A stretch of 64,000 nucleotides of DNA from Isoetes taiwanensis (GCA_021234155.1 JAJEKV010000028.1:16248469-16312468); one strand, 5' to 3'. Positions 22,874 through 34,810 are shown, counted from the stretch's first letter. Notes: generated by a model from the letters alone, not told the origin. Translations and numbers: made by a program.

Positions 22874-24142
22874 CTGGAAGATGGTGGCATGGGATAAGAA
22901 AGATGAGCAATAAGGTTGTCAATGGGGCCAGTGCCAGTGTAGTAGAGGGATTGGAAGTGTAGTAGAGGGACTGGAAGGAGGCACCCAGAAAAGCCAACAT
23001 AGCCAATCTGCCATTCTTAATCTCCTTGGTTCTGAGCTCCTTAATCTTCTCTGCAGATCCAGAGCCCCATCCAAGAGGGTCAAACCGAAAACCACCGTGG
23101 TGGCCAACATCCATACACAGTAAGCTTGTTATTTGGGAAAATAGGATCTCAGATAACGAGCCCGGTTTGATAATGTCGACCCATCTTCTTGCTTCACCCC
23201 GTGCAAAAGTAATTATCTCTATTATAAACACGAGTTGTGGAATCATGAAATATTCTTGCTCCCCTGCGGTGAACCATATGGGGTGTTTAGGATTCCTAGC
23301 TTGGTCGAGCCTCGGGAATGAAAATTCCTGCTGACCCCTAACATTGCCCATCCGCAATGCACTATCTCTCGACCGCACTAGCCATTTCGGACTCTCCGGA
23401 GAGGAAGCATTCAAAATTGGGGGAATTCAAATGTCATTATTCCTGTTTATGTCAAAATTCTCTTTTATTATAGATCAGTTGCTAAGGGACTTACCCAGCC
23501 CAAGAGGATCAAATCCAAAATTTGCTGGTAAACTGCATCATTCAACAAAATCCATTTAGAATTCTTCAAAGTTCAAACAAAAGCTAGGTTCTCTTTTTTC
23601 TTGATTATACGATTTTGCATAACTTGACCGAACTCCCGTCGATAGGCCAATTTAATTATTACTGTAGTCAAGCCATTACGGTGGAGTGATTCCGGGAACC
23701 GAGAGGGGCCTCTCTGTGGTAGAAGCTACTGTAATAGCAAAAGAGCCCTTTGATTGAGCTTGAGGTGGAGCTTTATTGACCCGAATACCTCTTCCCTCAA
23801 GAAATGAACTCTTGGCGGATCCTACATCGCCATATCTCTTCTGAGAGCTGAACAGACACAAAAATTTACGTCAATTTATATCCAAGAAAGGGGCCAAGAA
23901 ACCTGCAAACGGAGATGAGTCTGTATATACAGAAATTTATAACTCCTCAACCTTCTGATCAATCGACATATACAGTGCATTCAACCAATCTTGATCAATC
24001 GATCAAAAGGATATAGATAATGCATTCAATTAAGGAAAAAGAAACTAGTAAATGGAGCTGGATCCGGCGATAAGTACCTGGAAGAAGAAGCCGGAGCAAC
24101 TGCGGCTGCTAAACCAAATGATGCACAAACTGCGGCTGCCAT
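22874..24142 (-). pseudogene. LHCA2: LHCA2-like photosystem I antenna protein pseudogene
   Basis: Exon 1 (24142-24078) encodes a transit peptide start, MAAAVCASFGLAAAVAPASS, with a good donor. Exon 2 (from 23848) gives KRYGDVGSAKSSFLEGRGIR and the ERPL...PGITPP motif, then a TAA where PPPWLDG is expected. NFGFDPLGLG with a GTAAGT donor lies at about 23490-23527. A later exon has WFTAGEQEYF, RRWVDIIKPG, FDPLGWGSGSAEKIKELR and KEIKNGRLAMLAFLGA, a trans-membrane helix with the chlorophyll-ligand motif. Several frameshifts break it: in the first helix region (about 23340), around PIFPNNKLT (about 23130), and at a 20-bp tandem duplication (about 22940-22979). Retained introns show a gene duplicate rather than a retrocopy. 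Confidence 0.88.
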
Positions 24143-27057
24143 AGCTTGCTCTCCTTACTGGATTAGCAAGGCAGCCCCCTGAGCTATGCACAAACCATAA
24201 AGCACCATAGCTGTGTGGTGTGGTTAAACTGCACCACACAGTGTGCCGCTGTTGTATGAAGTGATAGCTGCCCAATCCGTGTGGCTTCTATTATTCTGCT
24301 TGATCCGAAGCCATAGCTAGAGCTCAACTGGGCCTTTTCTTGCCCACCACATATCTAAGCTCCAGACCAGCCATCCCCAGTTCGTAGGCGAAGCAGCTGT
24401 CGCCGTTGAAGCTCTTCTTCTGATTTAAATTCCAGGTGTCACTTTGTTATCATTTTAGATTACGGCTCAGGAATGCGAACAAAAATTTTAAACTGCATTA
24501 CATAAGAAGGATAAATCATATTATAACAAGTTATAAGCTCTTGAGTTCTTCAAAATTTGAGAAATGAAAAATCTCATAACTTGAGATTGTGGTCTTAGAA
24601 TTGAATGATCTTATGCTTGTTGAAAAGATCTCAGCTCAAACTACAATTTATCTGAAGGGCACATTCGCATTCAGATCATTGGAAAAACGTTATTGCCAAT
24701 TTTCCCAAAATACCACTGGGTTTAGTGGCATTTTGGTAATTTTGGCAAACTTTGTAATTTTTCCAAAAATAAACAACGTAGAGTTGCCTTCCAGTGCCCC
24801 GAGGGTTTGGTTTTCTTTTTCTTTTTTTTTTTAAGAAAAATTTATATGGTTAAACATTCAACCATAGCATTTATCCCTATATAATATCAATAAAAATTAG
24901 AGCATCTATGCATTTTGTGTGAATGTGTCAACCATTGATCATTAAGTTAAGAACTACAACCTCCATAACTCAACACATTTCCACATGTATACAAAATTTG
25001 TCAAGCCTATAACCTTCTAACACATAATTTGAATTGCGTGATGACCATTCAATTTATCTGTATAATTCCAACAAGGAGATGGGCTAGTTATACCTTTCTG
25101 CAGAATGTCTGCCATAGTATTGTTAGATGCACGAAAAGTCTATGCATTGCATGTACTAGCACCGCAGCACCACCAGTCTGTCGTATGTCCATCATGTGTG
25201 CAAGCTCTCGTCGACTTGAGTTCTGTTGTAGGGGATCGGCATACAAGAAGATCCCTTTCAACTTAACCGCCTGACGGAGTATGGTACCGCTCGTAGTTGC
25301 ATTTCACAAGATCTGGTTGCTTAATTAAAAACGATTTTTTGGCTAAGATTTTGCAGATATGCAACAAATCCCATGATAAATGTATGATGATAATGTTGAA
25401 ATTGCACCACTTCCTCCGTTCCATAGGCCCATCAAAAATTTTATTTGAGCATTATAATCTACATAGGATTAGGCCTTTAACTAAAATTGCTAGTTTGGTA
25501 GATAAAACTTCTCATCCTACAGTCCTTTTGATAGATATGATGAATTTGCATCCATATTAAGCTTAAACACATATATTTACTCGAATCATGTTTTCTATCA
25601 TGACTACTGTTGAAGCACAATGTTATGCTTCATAAAGCAAAAATGGAGTTACATGATTGGATGCCATATCCACATGTGCTTGAGATTAGGCCAGGCCTAG
25701 AAGCATGAACTGTGCATTAGTCTGCGAGGGGAAACCACATTACTCTGATACTTGAAGGTTATGATTATAATATAAGATTCACTATTGTTCTTAGCTCATA
25801 ATTCAATTTTGTAGAATCTTAGTATAAAGCTATTTTTTACAACCAGCAAGAAACTCATAATTAGACTTTTGCTTGCCCCCTGTGGAACTATTTTATCTTT
25901 CTTTAAGGGGCTTCAATGTTTAATATTTTGCTGAATGCAAAAGCACCGCATATAAGGGCATAGATCTGTTTTTTGGTATCATGATTCCACTGAAGCGATA
26001 GAGGAGGTATATCATTAATTACATGTTTATGGGTTTGTGTTTGCAATGTTTTCCTTTGTCAATATTTGAATTTGTAGAAAACTGGGTGGACTTGATTTTA
26101 CGTGTCTTTTAGTTGCATTAGCTAGATGGGCCTCTAAGAGGTCCGGAGCATCTTGCTTCCCCTGAAGGTCTTGCCACAACCGCTCTTCTGAGGTAAATCA
26201 CCACTTTGCATCTTGCTGGCGAATGCCAAACTAATATGGTAGTATACATAATGGTTGCACTGATGTAAGTTCTTGCAAGGAATTTACCTGCAATGTGGGT
26301 ATTTATATTGGATCCATTCGTTATTTACAGAAGTTACAAAGCTTAAATAGGCAATGACTTCATTTTCATACGGAATGCCAAGTGCCTGGTAAGCAGAATG
26401 CGGGAATAACAATAACTATTGTGCGCTGAAATTTTTGAAACATTTGTTGAAACTGTAATGAACATGTTAATAGACAGGGATCATGTTATTGAGACTCTGA
26501 AATGGGAGATACTTCTAGAATGTGAATGTCTAAGGAGAAGGACGTGATTAGATCTAGATCGTACATTACAACATTCATATCAGTCTGCTCAACTTTTGGT
26601 TAATGTTACAGTGACTGAAAGCCCAAATGCGATGCCATGATAATGTGTTAGGAGCATGAAAGGTCATCTTGGAGAGGACCATTGTCTAGATCTTCTTTGC
26701 GAGATCCTCATGCGCATCCTCTTTGGACCACCACATTGTGGCACTTGCGCTTCTGTACCTGTTGCTCTTTAAACGATTCCCAATATCATCTTTCCTGAGT
26801 TTAGCAATTGGTCTAGTTGAGGGATTTGGAGGTCTTAATGTTTTTTTACTTGAAAGGATGTATTGCCTAGCCGAGTTGGACACTTCTTTGACTTCTTTTC
26901 ATAGGCAGTGGTTGCAGTGTCAACATTAGTCTTCGACGCTTGAAGCTGGGAGCTTCACTCATGGTGCTTCAAAGTATGTCTCTCCTTTTGCCGCATGCAA
27001 TAGTGCAAACTACTCATAAACATCGACACGAAGCCCATTACCTTATAAAAACTAGGT
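24143..27057. other. Long non-coding stretch
   Basis: AT-rich DNA with no recognised gene, transposon terminus or RNA gene. At 25080-25260 a minus-strand frame reads VKLKGIFLYADPLQQNSS, then MDIRQTGGAAVLVHAM. It looks protein-like but matches no family I know, and it may be a decayed transposon fragment. It carries a T8+ run (about 24820) of no clear meaning. Confidence 0.35.
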
Positions 27058-27425
27058 GTCTTCCAGTTCTCACATAGCATGTGCCGATTGGAGGAGCTTT
27101 CCTCCAACCTGAGAAGCCCGGAATCCATGTCGGTATTGGCAAAATTTGCCTTATCCAAGCATTGATCTTGTCTTACCGGGTTGGAAGAAGTTGCATTTGA
27201 ATACCAGTGGAAGTTGTATGAACCGCTCATTGGATCAATGGCTTCTAGTTCTCGCATAGCAAGGTCTCGTGGATGAGCTTTTTTCCAACCTTAGCAGCCT
27301 AAAGCCCATGTCGATATCCTTGGCAAAACTTGTCTTACCTAAGCATTGATCCTGTCCTGCAGGGTCTGAAGAAGCTATGCATTTGAATACCAGTTGAAGT
27401 TGTATGAACTGCTCATTGGATCTTG
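27058..27425 (-). repeat. Diverged tandem duplication in a possible coding region
   Basis: Two units of about 185 bp (27058-27240 and 27241-27425) share CAAGCATTGATC, TGCATTTGAATACCAGT and GAA(G)TTGTATGAAC. On the minus strand both translate to related peptides (NPVRQDQCLDKANFA against DPAGQDQCLGKTSFA, each followed by a LLRLE-(E/K)-SSS block). This suggests a repeated domain in a plant gene I cannot name. The minus frame continues to the left terminus of the large transposon. Confidence 0.5.
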
Positions 27426-27521
27426 ATAACCATCTCAACACTGTATGGAGTTGTGCAAGTCTTCCTAATTTCTTGCTCAAAGCGTTCCCGAGTCTGAAAC
27501 ATGGTGTCCAGCTATTTATTG
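27426..27521 (-). pseudogene. Unrecognised gene fragment cut by the large transposon
   Basis: The minus-strand frame (NSWTPCFRLGNALSKK, then LAQLHTVLRWLSRSNEQ) runs into the transposon end at 27522. On the other side of the element (39673-39867, minus) is another protein-like frame (LSLHAGGTYRVFTPTSLKKW, then SMELLALNLHSLNETR). These may be parts of one gene split by the insertion. Family unknown. Confidence 0.4.
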
Positions 27522-27777
27522 GGGTGAAAACATGTTGTAGTGGAACAAAAACGTGCATTTTAGCACCACATTTTTGGGTGCTAAGTGTGGTGGGAACTAC
27601 CGAATTTGTAGTGGGAGAGGCAGTTATTTTTTCAAATATACACATGATTACTTATTCAAAATTTTGTCTTTTCTGAATTACATGATGCCTGTTTTCATTT
27701 TCCCTCAAAAACTCTGATCCCGCTCCCTTAATCCGGCAAGACCATTTCTGATTTCTGGCAAGAAGATCGATCACGAA

Positions 27778-28258
27778 ATGGCTCTGATCATACCGGACTT
27801 GAATGCCACGATACACCTACAAGGAAATGTACAGGCAAGAAAAGCATTACTCCACACAAGAAGAAATCGAGTCTGTTTGGGGACCGAAAGTATTAGGAAA
27901 ATCTACTTACAGGTGGGTTGCATTCTAGATTCGGGGATGCCCATGATTCTCTGTTGTTTAAAATATTGTTTTGTTTCATCATGCAGGTTGAAGAATCTGA
28001 GCAAGGAGAGGTATAATGAATATATGTCCCTTTACAGAAAAATCACACAAAGGAAGTGTGCCTGGGGAGGCATGGCCTCACAGACTATGGCTGTTGCGTA
28101 TTACCTTCACACAAAAGGAAAAGAAATAAACTAGTTGAGTTTCTGGCAACAGTTAAGAGAAAAAGGGTCTGAAGCCTCTCCGTCCCAACGTAAGAGGAAG
28201 CATGAAGCTGTAAGAAGAATCTCGGGGAAAATCACTGAAAAAATAGGTACTTTTCAAC
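27778..28258 (+). pseudogene. 5' exons of the transposon's left gene
   Basis: ATG 27778 reads MALIIPDLNATIHLQGNVQA and continues to a GTGGGT donor (27912) after 44 codons. An acceptor at about 27986 leads into a frame with LSKERYNEYMSLYRKI and WGGMASQTMAVAYYLHTKGK, then an in-frame TAG (28132). It continues through RKRKHEAVRRISGKITEKI to a GTACTT donor near 28250. The Lys/Arg-rich end could be a nuclear signal. These exons probably belong to the same gene as the Ulp1-like domain downstream. I recognise no named domain in them. Confidence 0.45.
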
Positions 28259-28499
28259 CCTCTTCTTCTGGAACCACCATATGATGCAATTTAATATTGG
28301 AATCTGTTATTTTCCAGCAAGGTCTAGCAAGCTTGAACAATCAGGTACACCACTTACTTCTTCATTTGGGTGTGTTGCAAGTTATGTGTAGGAAATTTGT
28401 GCTGCTAGTTTCGAGTTGTGGTGGATAATTTCAGTTCACAGTAGTATGTAGCTCCAAATGTGTTACAGGACAGTCATATGGTGCCAATTATATGTTAAT

Positions 28500-29020
28500 A
28501 ATATAGTTTGTAGCATATGTAGTGTCACATATAGTACCAAACGTGGTACCTTATCTGAATAGTGAATTGGCTTCCATATGTTTCTATACTTAGTGTCATA
28601 TGTGATGTTAGATATGGTGATACTTGTGAATGGTGGATTGTCTGCCATATGTGGTGCCAACTGCTGCGCTAAATATTGCACCACGCTATCTGCCACATAT
28701 GGGGTGGTGGATGCCTGCCGGATGTGGTGCCTTCTGTGCATTGTGGTGCCGCATGTGGTGTCTAATGTGGCACCACTATGGATCCACATTTTGCACCACA
28801 TGTGATGTCTTTGATGCCATTTGTGGTGCGAAGTAATGGATTGCCATATGTGGTGCTTTGGGTGCATTGTGGTGCCATATGTGGTGTGGCATGTGGCACC
28901 AGGTTTGGTGCCACATGCCACACCACATGTGGTGAATATGACGCCATTTGTGGTGCAAAGTTTGTCATGATCGAATTTGTGGTGTGTAAAGTGGTGCCTG
29001 TTGTGTCATGTGGTACTAAC
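28500..29020 (+). repeat. Left TGTGGTG array, with a 23-bp-arm hairpin
   Basis: Within this intron-like stretch TGTGGTG or TGTGGTGC occurs more than ten times, often as CATATGTGGTGCC. A perfect inverted repeat with 23-bp arms and a 4-base loop (GGTT) lies at 28879-28929. The array is the likely cause of the many overlapping spurious ORFs here. Confidence 0.75.
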
Positions 29021-29049
29021 CTTGGATTACTTTCCTGTTGAATTCAACA

Positions 29050-31145
29050 GGACACTGGGATAATGGATCAACTCTACAAGATCAGAAGTGATTCAGTGTA
29101 AGGCAAGGTTGCAAACTTGTGATCAAAGCCTGCAGGTGCTACAAATGAAGGTTCAGCACCTTGAGTTCCGGGCATCGAAGATGAATAAAGATTTAAAAAA
29201 ATGGGAAGGAATGATTAAGGATAAACCAAGTCGTGCAGACGGTATTCGGGCTATATGCCAAGATACAGAGGCTGAGCTGAAGGAACTATTACCAAAACTT
29301 GAGCAGACAAAAATCGAGGAGCTTAATCTGCTGTCAGCCAGGGAAGCAGACACAACAGCATTGAAAGTGCTGGAACCAAGGTTAGAGCCTGTTTCTGTCT
29401 TGCAAGGACCGTCTTCCTTTATTTGTCTTGGATCCACTACTTCCAGACCTTGATAAGGCTGAAGATTAAGGTAGTGGCTGTCCATTCTGTGGCAAGATCC
29501 TCCAGTGGATGGGGAAACCACTACCAACTTTGATTGCTGAATGCAGTCACCAATACCATCTTCCATGTCTGCTCAGCCTCTTGAGGTACTTCATAACAAA
29601 ATTCCTGAAGTGCTTAGTATAATTGCATTCTCATTGACAAATTTGCGTTCACTTTGCAGGATTTGTAATCACTGTTGCATTGAGAATTGCTGTCATGAAT
29701 TTTCTACAGCATGGGTACAAGCCTTAGGTGTGAGTAGGGAGGATCAAAAGCAACTTCAAGCTACTGAGGCACTTATAGGTGAGCGCCCTTGTCATATTGA
29801 GATGCCAAAGCATAGTTACAATCAATTGTGATTCAATTCCAGGTTTGCAGAGCATGGTGCCGTTTACTAATTCAGGTCTAACTGTTCATACTGGTGGCAA
29901 TGACTTTGTGAGTCCATATAGCACACCAAAAAGGGAATTATTTTCTACCCTCAAAGGTAACCAAGTCTTGTTTGATGCAATTGGGATATGTAGCTTACTT
30001 CTTCATCCCTACTTTGTAGATATAGAGATACAATGTGGTCAGCTAGGGGGACAAGACACTCACACCCCTTCAAAAGCATTAGACACAGATAGAAACTCGG
30101 GAAAATCAGAAGATGCATCGGGTTCAGAACTCTGGGACAAATCGGTTAGATGTCAACAGATCGAGGTGTATCAAGTCAAGCTCCAACTGGACAACAATCT
30201 GCCAGATCAGCAGATGCATTAAGTCATGCTCCACACCAATCTGCCAAATCAGCAGATGCATCAGGTTATGATCTGAACAAATCATTAGGTGAATGTAAGT
30301 CACAAGGTAACTTCCAACCTTTTGTGCCCCGTCTTCTTTTTAATTTGACCCATATAGTTCTACGAGAATCCGCTAAATTTTTGCAGGTGGAAGTGTCTCG
30401 GAGAAAAAAGCAAGAGCGTAATTCCAAGCAAAAGACACCTCAAGACATGCTTTGAAGCGTAAGTTTCCAGCCCCACGAAGAGGTCTTTGAAGCGTAAGTT
30501 TCCAGCCCCGCACCAAGAAATGTTTGAAGCGAAGTTTCCAGCCCTCGCACCAACTCGTCCCATGCGAAAGACTACAAGGTTAAGCCCAATCCTGCTTGTT
30601 TTTTACTACAATGGAGTTTTGGGTAGAAGCTATGACAAGAGTAAAAAAATACCCACTGCCAAAGAAGATGGTGTTACCATGGTCACACTTAACAGATCCA
30701 AGTGGGTAGTAACTAGACCAGACTGGGCCGAGTTCTTAGATTGGTGCGGTCGAGGCCTTTTCATATAGCACTTTGGTCCAGCCTGCAGGCTCAAAACTTG
30801 AGAATGATAGTTAAGGGAGCATTGATGAAATACAAGGACAAATTCAAGTTCATATGGAATCAGGATCAGTGTACCAACACAAATTTATATAACAGTGGAA
30901 AGCCAATTTTTTGAAGCACCTCAAAAGGTCTACTTACCAATTTCCGTGGTTTGAACGTGCTTCTCATTGATGACAGCAGATACAAAGGGTACCTCAATGA
31001 GCCAAACACCATGATCTGTCCAAACAGCTGGAGCCCTGACATAGTAGATGGCAATTTCCTCATGAATGATCTAAAGGTTTGGCTTCAGGGGTTGCTGAAG
31101 GCAGGGAATGTGCAAAGTTATGTCGAAAAGCAACAAAATCTTTGA
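29050..31145 (+). pseudogene. Middle exons of the transposon's left gene (coiled coil)
   Basis: The clearest exon (29088-29385) encodes a heptad-rich segment: LQVLQMKVQHLEFRASKMN, then DLKKWEGMIKDK and TEAELKELLPKLEQTK. It is predicted coiled coil. Later plausible exons are at about 29655-29780 (CNHCCIENCCHEF, Cys-rich) and 30570-30768 (FYYNGVLGRSYDKSKK, TLNRSKWVVTRPDWAEF). Another is at 30951-31145 (DDSRYKGYLNEPNTM, LMNDLKVWLQGLLKAG). I cannot fix all splice sites. Their order suggests a long multidomain protein ending in the Ulp1-like protease. Confidence 0.4.
30445..30545 (+). repeat. Three short tandem repeats with splice-like core
   Basis: TTTGAAGCG(TA)AGTTTCCAGCC occurs three times (about 30451, 30486 and 30521). 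The first two copies contain GTAAGT and TTTCCAG back to back, so each looks like a splice donor fused to an acceptor. Confidence 0.6.
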
Positions 31146-31339
31146 ATATGTTTGACACTGAGAGTCAAATTTGTATTAATATGATGAAAAAACATAGAAC
31201 TAAAACCTAGAAATAGTATTATTGTGTATATGATGTAACCTCTCTTGACTTTTTAATATAAACAAAGTTTTACTTCAATTGTTCATTTCTTGGCTATTTC
31301 AATGTTCCTCAAGGTTTTCAATGATCTTCCATTTGCTGA

Positions 31340-32285
31340 ATGTAAACTTACACCACCAGCACGAGGACTGCAGTGTTAAGAGCGCACATCCGACCAGAAC
31401 ACTTGCCACTTGAAGTGTTTAAAGGACAGCAGGAGCCTCTTGTGCTTGATCAAGATTCAATCAGAATATTGGAGAAAAGTAGGATTGGTTCAGTGACAGG
31501 ATAGTCCATTTCTTCATGAGGTTAGTAATTTAATATAAACAACTCAGATTTGAAGTTTTCTGTTGTTTCTTAAATCATCTTGTTTTACCAGACCTTGGAC
31601 TTTGGCAGGTGTATGCACCAATTGCATCAAGCATGACATGGAACAGAGGTTCCATTTCATGGATCCGCTCATTTACACATTACTGTCGAACGAGCATGCT
31701 TCAAAGGACAAACTGTTGAACCCTCAACTTGTAATTTTGGAATGTACCATTCTGCCAGCATGTTATCAGCAGCACTGGACAGTGTATGTCATTGTAGGTC
31801 TTGGAGGTCAGCCAGTTAAATGTCAGCCAGGTGTGTACCATTTTGACAGCCTAGAAATGTACAAGGGCTCCGAGCCTGTCATGAGTTTTGTTGAGGATGC
31901 AAACACAAAATTCCCAAGCACCATAAAGCTGCACCACAAGAAAATTACAAGTTCCCCCACTCAGTCTGATTGCTGGTCGTGTGGTCCTGCTATATATTCT
32001 TTGTAAAGAAAGTTGTGGCTGCAGTAATGCGAGACTTGGACATACTATCCCAATGCAAGGTGAGTTCGTAAATTTGAAGGTATTACTCATCCAATGTGAG
32101 GCCTGATATGTTTGTTGTAGGGTGTACCAATTTCTAGTGGCGAGCTGTTGGACACGCGCAGAATGATGATTGATGTTGTGAAGCACAGTTGCTCTAGTAA
32201 TGAAGCTGAGATCTTTACTTGTAATCACATGTTTGTACATTATTGTAACCAAAGAGGTTATTCTTGTAACCTATTCTTTCATTGA
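31340..32285 (+). pseudogene. Ulp1/SENP-like cysteine protease (C48) of the transposon
   Basis: The protease begins with LVLDQDSIRILEKSRIG (about 31440) and a following VHFFMR, the substrate-entry helix of Ulp1 enzymes. The main exon (31563 to about 32059) has RFHFMDPLIYTLL, the catalytic His in QQHWTVYVIVG (about 31771), Asp in YHFDSL (about 31840), and the oxyanion Gln and Cys in QSDCWSCGPAIY (about 31961). A one-base shift near 32005 moves the frame. It then reads VVAAVMRDLDILSQCK to a GTGAGT donor (32060). The last exon (32121-32285) gives GVPISSGELLDTRRMM and ends at TGA. Ulp1 enzymes remove SUMO. Large plant and algal DNA transposons often carry such genes. Confidence 0.8.
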
Positions 32286-32394
32286 CACTCTAATGTACAT
32301 TGTTGTATACTATTGTATACAATAGACTTTTCTGGCTGACCAGAGCAACACTCTGGTGGAGTTCAAATCTCCAGAAGAAATTGATGTATCCAAA

Positions 32395-32570
32395 GATTCA
32401 TGACAATGTGGTGATACATGTCGTGATAGATGTGGTGATGCAAATGGTGCATGTGGTGAATCATGTGGTGCATGTGGTGAATCATGTGGTGAATACTGTG
32501 GTTATACTGTGGTGATGCAAATGGTACATATGGTGAATCATGTGGTGACATGTGGTGGGTGGCTCGGCTC
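32395..32570 (+). repeat. Second TGTGGTG cluster
   Basis: About ten TGTGGTG-like motifs, several as ATCATGTGGTGAATC or CATGTGGTGAATC in tandem, lie between the end of the Ulp1-like gene and the start of the next plus-strand gene. They may be transposase-binding or promoter sequences. Confidence 0.7.
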
Positions 32571-32772
32571 CCGAGGTGTGCAATCATATGCATGCAAACG
32601 TCCCTTTCCTCTTCTGCCTCATTCCCAAAATCGTATGCATGCCTACGATTTTGCATCCCTTTTATTCCCAAAATTCTGCCCTGCAGCTTCATTCCGTCCA
32701 TTCCGTCCCCATCGTTTATTCTGCCATCTCCTTCACTCCTTCCCCATTCCGTCCATCTCCTTCACTTCCGTC

Positions 32773-33099
32773 ATGGCCAAGTTCAAGACTACACTGCGCA
32801 GGAATACTATCCCGGCCATTGTGCCTGCTCCTTCGCAGCCAGCACGGTCAGAATCCATGTCTTCCTGCGGAGGATCCATGTCTTCCTCCCCCTCCTCCGG
32901 AGGCCGCCCGATTACAATGGTGGCCATGTTCACTCCACCAGAGGTGGAGAAGCTCATCATGGATGCACAGGCTGTCGCTTCGATGCGGGTGCTCGAGTAA
33001 GTGCATGCAGGTTACCCCGACGAGGAGCGACTCCTCGAAATGAAGATGTATGCCATGGAGGACGACCTCCATATAGAGCTCAAGATGGCCCCCGCCTGA
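32773..33099 (+). pseudogene. Small Ser/Pro-rich gene of the transposon, with in-frame stop
   Basis: ATG 32773 opens MAKFKTTLRRNTIPAIVPAP and a Ser/Gly-rich stretch, then FTPPEVEKLIMDAQAVASMR and a TAA at 32998-33000. The same frame continues after the stop (YPDEERLLEMKMYAMEDDLH) and ends at TGA 33097. Total length would be 108 codons. It lies downstream of a TGTGGTG cluster and a pyrimidine-rich leader (32620-32770) that looks like a plant 5' UTR. Function unknown. Helical segments at the C-terminus could be a dimerisation region. Confidence 0.45.
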
Positions 33100-33639
33100 T
33101 TAGTTTAGATTTGTATTGTAATCCCTGGTTTCAATTGTTTTGGCAATAGTCCTTGTGACTTCTTTGTAAAGGCTTTTCATTAATGACAGAACTTGTTTTG
33201 CAATAATCCTTGTTTTGCAATAGAACTTGTTTTGCTTTAACTGTTCTCTGAGTTTCCACTGTTCTTTCAGTTAGCTGAACTGTTCAGTTAGCTGAACTTT
33301 TTGTCATTAATTATAAAATGCAAACAAGGGATTTGAAGGTGCAGAATCTATGATCTGCACACTAACAAAATATGGTAACCAGCTCAGCAAATAGGAAAAT
33401 ATGAGATGGGTGGCTTGGGTTCAAAAGAAATAGAGTTCAAAAGAAACTGAAAAGAAAAACACAGAATTCCTTGAAGCAAAAGTTAGTGGCCTTGCAAGAA
33501 TCTTTGCACAAAGCAGAGCTTAATGAATTTTGGCCTAATTTGGGATCCATATATTGCCGTCACCAAAATCAGTCAAGATACTATCAGGAATCTGAGAGCC
33601 ATTCCATTTTCTGACCGGGTCAAAAAATGGTCAATGCCC

Positions 33640-33720
33640 CTGTCTGATTATGGTGAAATCTGTGGTGAAAGCTGTGGTGAAAATGTGGTGAAAACTGTGG
33701 TGAAGCTGTGGTGATGTAAA
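33640..33720 (+). repeat. Third TGTGGTG cluster (TGTGGTGAAA tandem)
   Basis: Five TGTGGTGAA-type units in about 65 bp, located between convergent genes near the centre of the transposon. Confidence 0.7.
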
Positions 33721-33818
33721 CGTTATTTTTATATTTCAAATAATAAAAATACATATGGAAATCTACCATACCCGGTAGAATAGTTCATACTTCTTATGAA
33801 AAGTATGATGACATACAG

Positions 33819-34463
33819 TTACTGGGCCTCAATCAGATCCTGCATTGTGAGATCTGTAACTCTTCTTCCAAGTATGTTCAAGATGAGATCAAGTTTTTCT
33901 GCTGAATAGTTGGTGAAATCCAGCAACACTAAAACATGAGCTTCTCGTTTCTGCTCCCACTTATGATACAGATTCATAAAGTATTGTCTCAGGTTGTTGT
34001 GTCTCCATGCATCTGGCCTGTTGAGCACTTTTTTAATGGCTGAAGCATGGATCATTTCCTGCTTTAGTTGGATGAACATATCCTCTTCCTCAATCGGGGA
34101 GAGAGCTGCGAACTCATCCTCAGAATCATACGCCACCCCTAGATCCCTGTCGGCTGCACCAGCTCTGTTAAGTCTCCTGACTGCATCTGTGTAAAATAAC
34201 ATCATTAGTAATATAGAAATCACATTCTACTACAAAGAAAGGCAACCGCCTATCACTGCCTTGGCTTCTAATTCTTTAAGCCTATCAGGAATTAACCTCT
34301 GTTTCAAGCCTAGAATACCTCGGAATTCATGGGTTCTCCGCTCCTCTAATACCCGCCTCTGTTCCTGGTTTATTTGCTCCAGTATAGGTCCTACTAGATG
34401 CGACTGCATTTGAACTGGCGAAATTGTTTGTGCTCGTGTTCTCCTTCTGTTTTCTTCCGCCAT
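33819..34463 (-). CDS. Transposon gene of unknown function (two exons)
   Basis: Exon 1 starts at ATG 34463 (MAEENRRRTRAQTISPVQMQ) and runs through a helical, Gln/Glu/Arg-rich stretch (ILEQINQEQRRVLEERR, RLIPDRLKELEAKAVIG). A weak donor, G then GTTGCC near 34238, and an acceptor TTTTACACAG at about 34187 keep the frame. Exon 2 continues DAVRRLNRAGAADRD, an acidic EDEFAALSPIEEEDMF, then a folded-looking end (YFMNLYHKWEQKREAH, LDLILNILGRRVTDL). It stops at 33819. An upstream ATG at 34493 is also in frame. I recognise no family. The transposon context suggests an accessory protein. An exon-scale intact reading frame makes expression possible. Confidence 0.5.
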
Positions 34464-34810
34464 AGCTGGATTGCGATAAGCCAATGTCTGCATGCAAAAC
34501 TAGATTTAGGGTTTCTGTCCAATGCTTCCTGCACAGCCAGCTTTTGAATGATTGACCTTGCATTTGATGTGACAGATTTCCAATGGTGGGTTTCATCATG
34601 TGTTTCTCTGTCCCATTATGTTCATCCTTAATGTAATTTTTCTATGTGTCACTTTCACCCTGTCAATTAAACAGTGAGAGATTGAAGAGTGAAGATTTAT
34701 GTTAAACATATAAAATGATTACATAAGGTTACATTTCAGATTACAAGCGAGGATTTCTATTAAACATTTCAGATTACATGAGAAACAAAATTTTTTATAT
34801 GCACTTGCTT

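Noticed and set aside
22869-23414. Apparently intact 181-aa chlorophyll-binding protein
   Set aside because: It reads through frameshifted exon sequence. Expected LHCA2 blocks appear only in other frames, so it is a pseudogene.
28463-29041. Many overlapping His/Cys/Tyr-rich ORFs
   Set aside because: They arise from the TGTGGTG/CACCACA array, whose repeats are free of stops in several frames.
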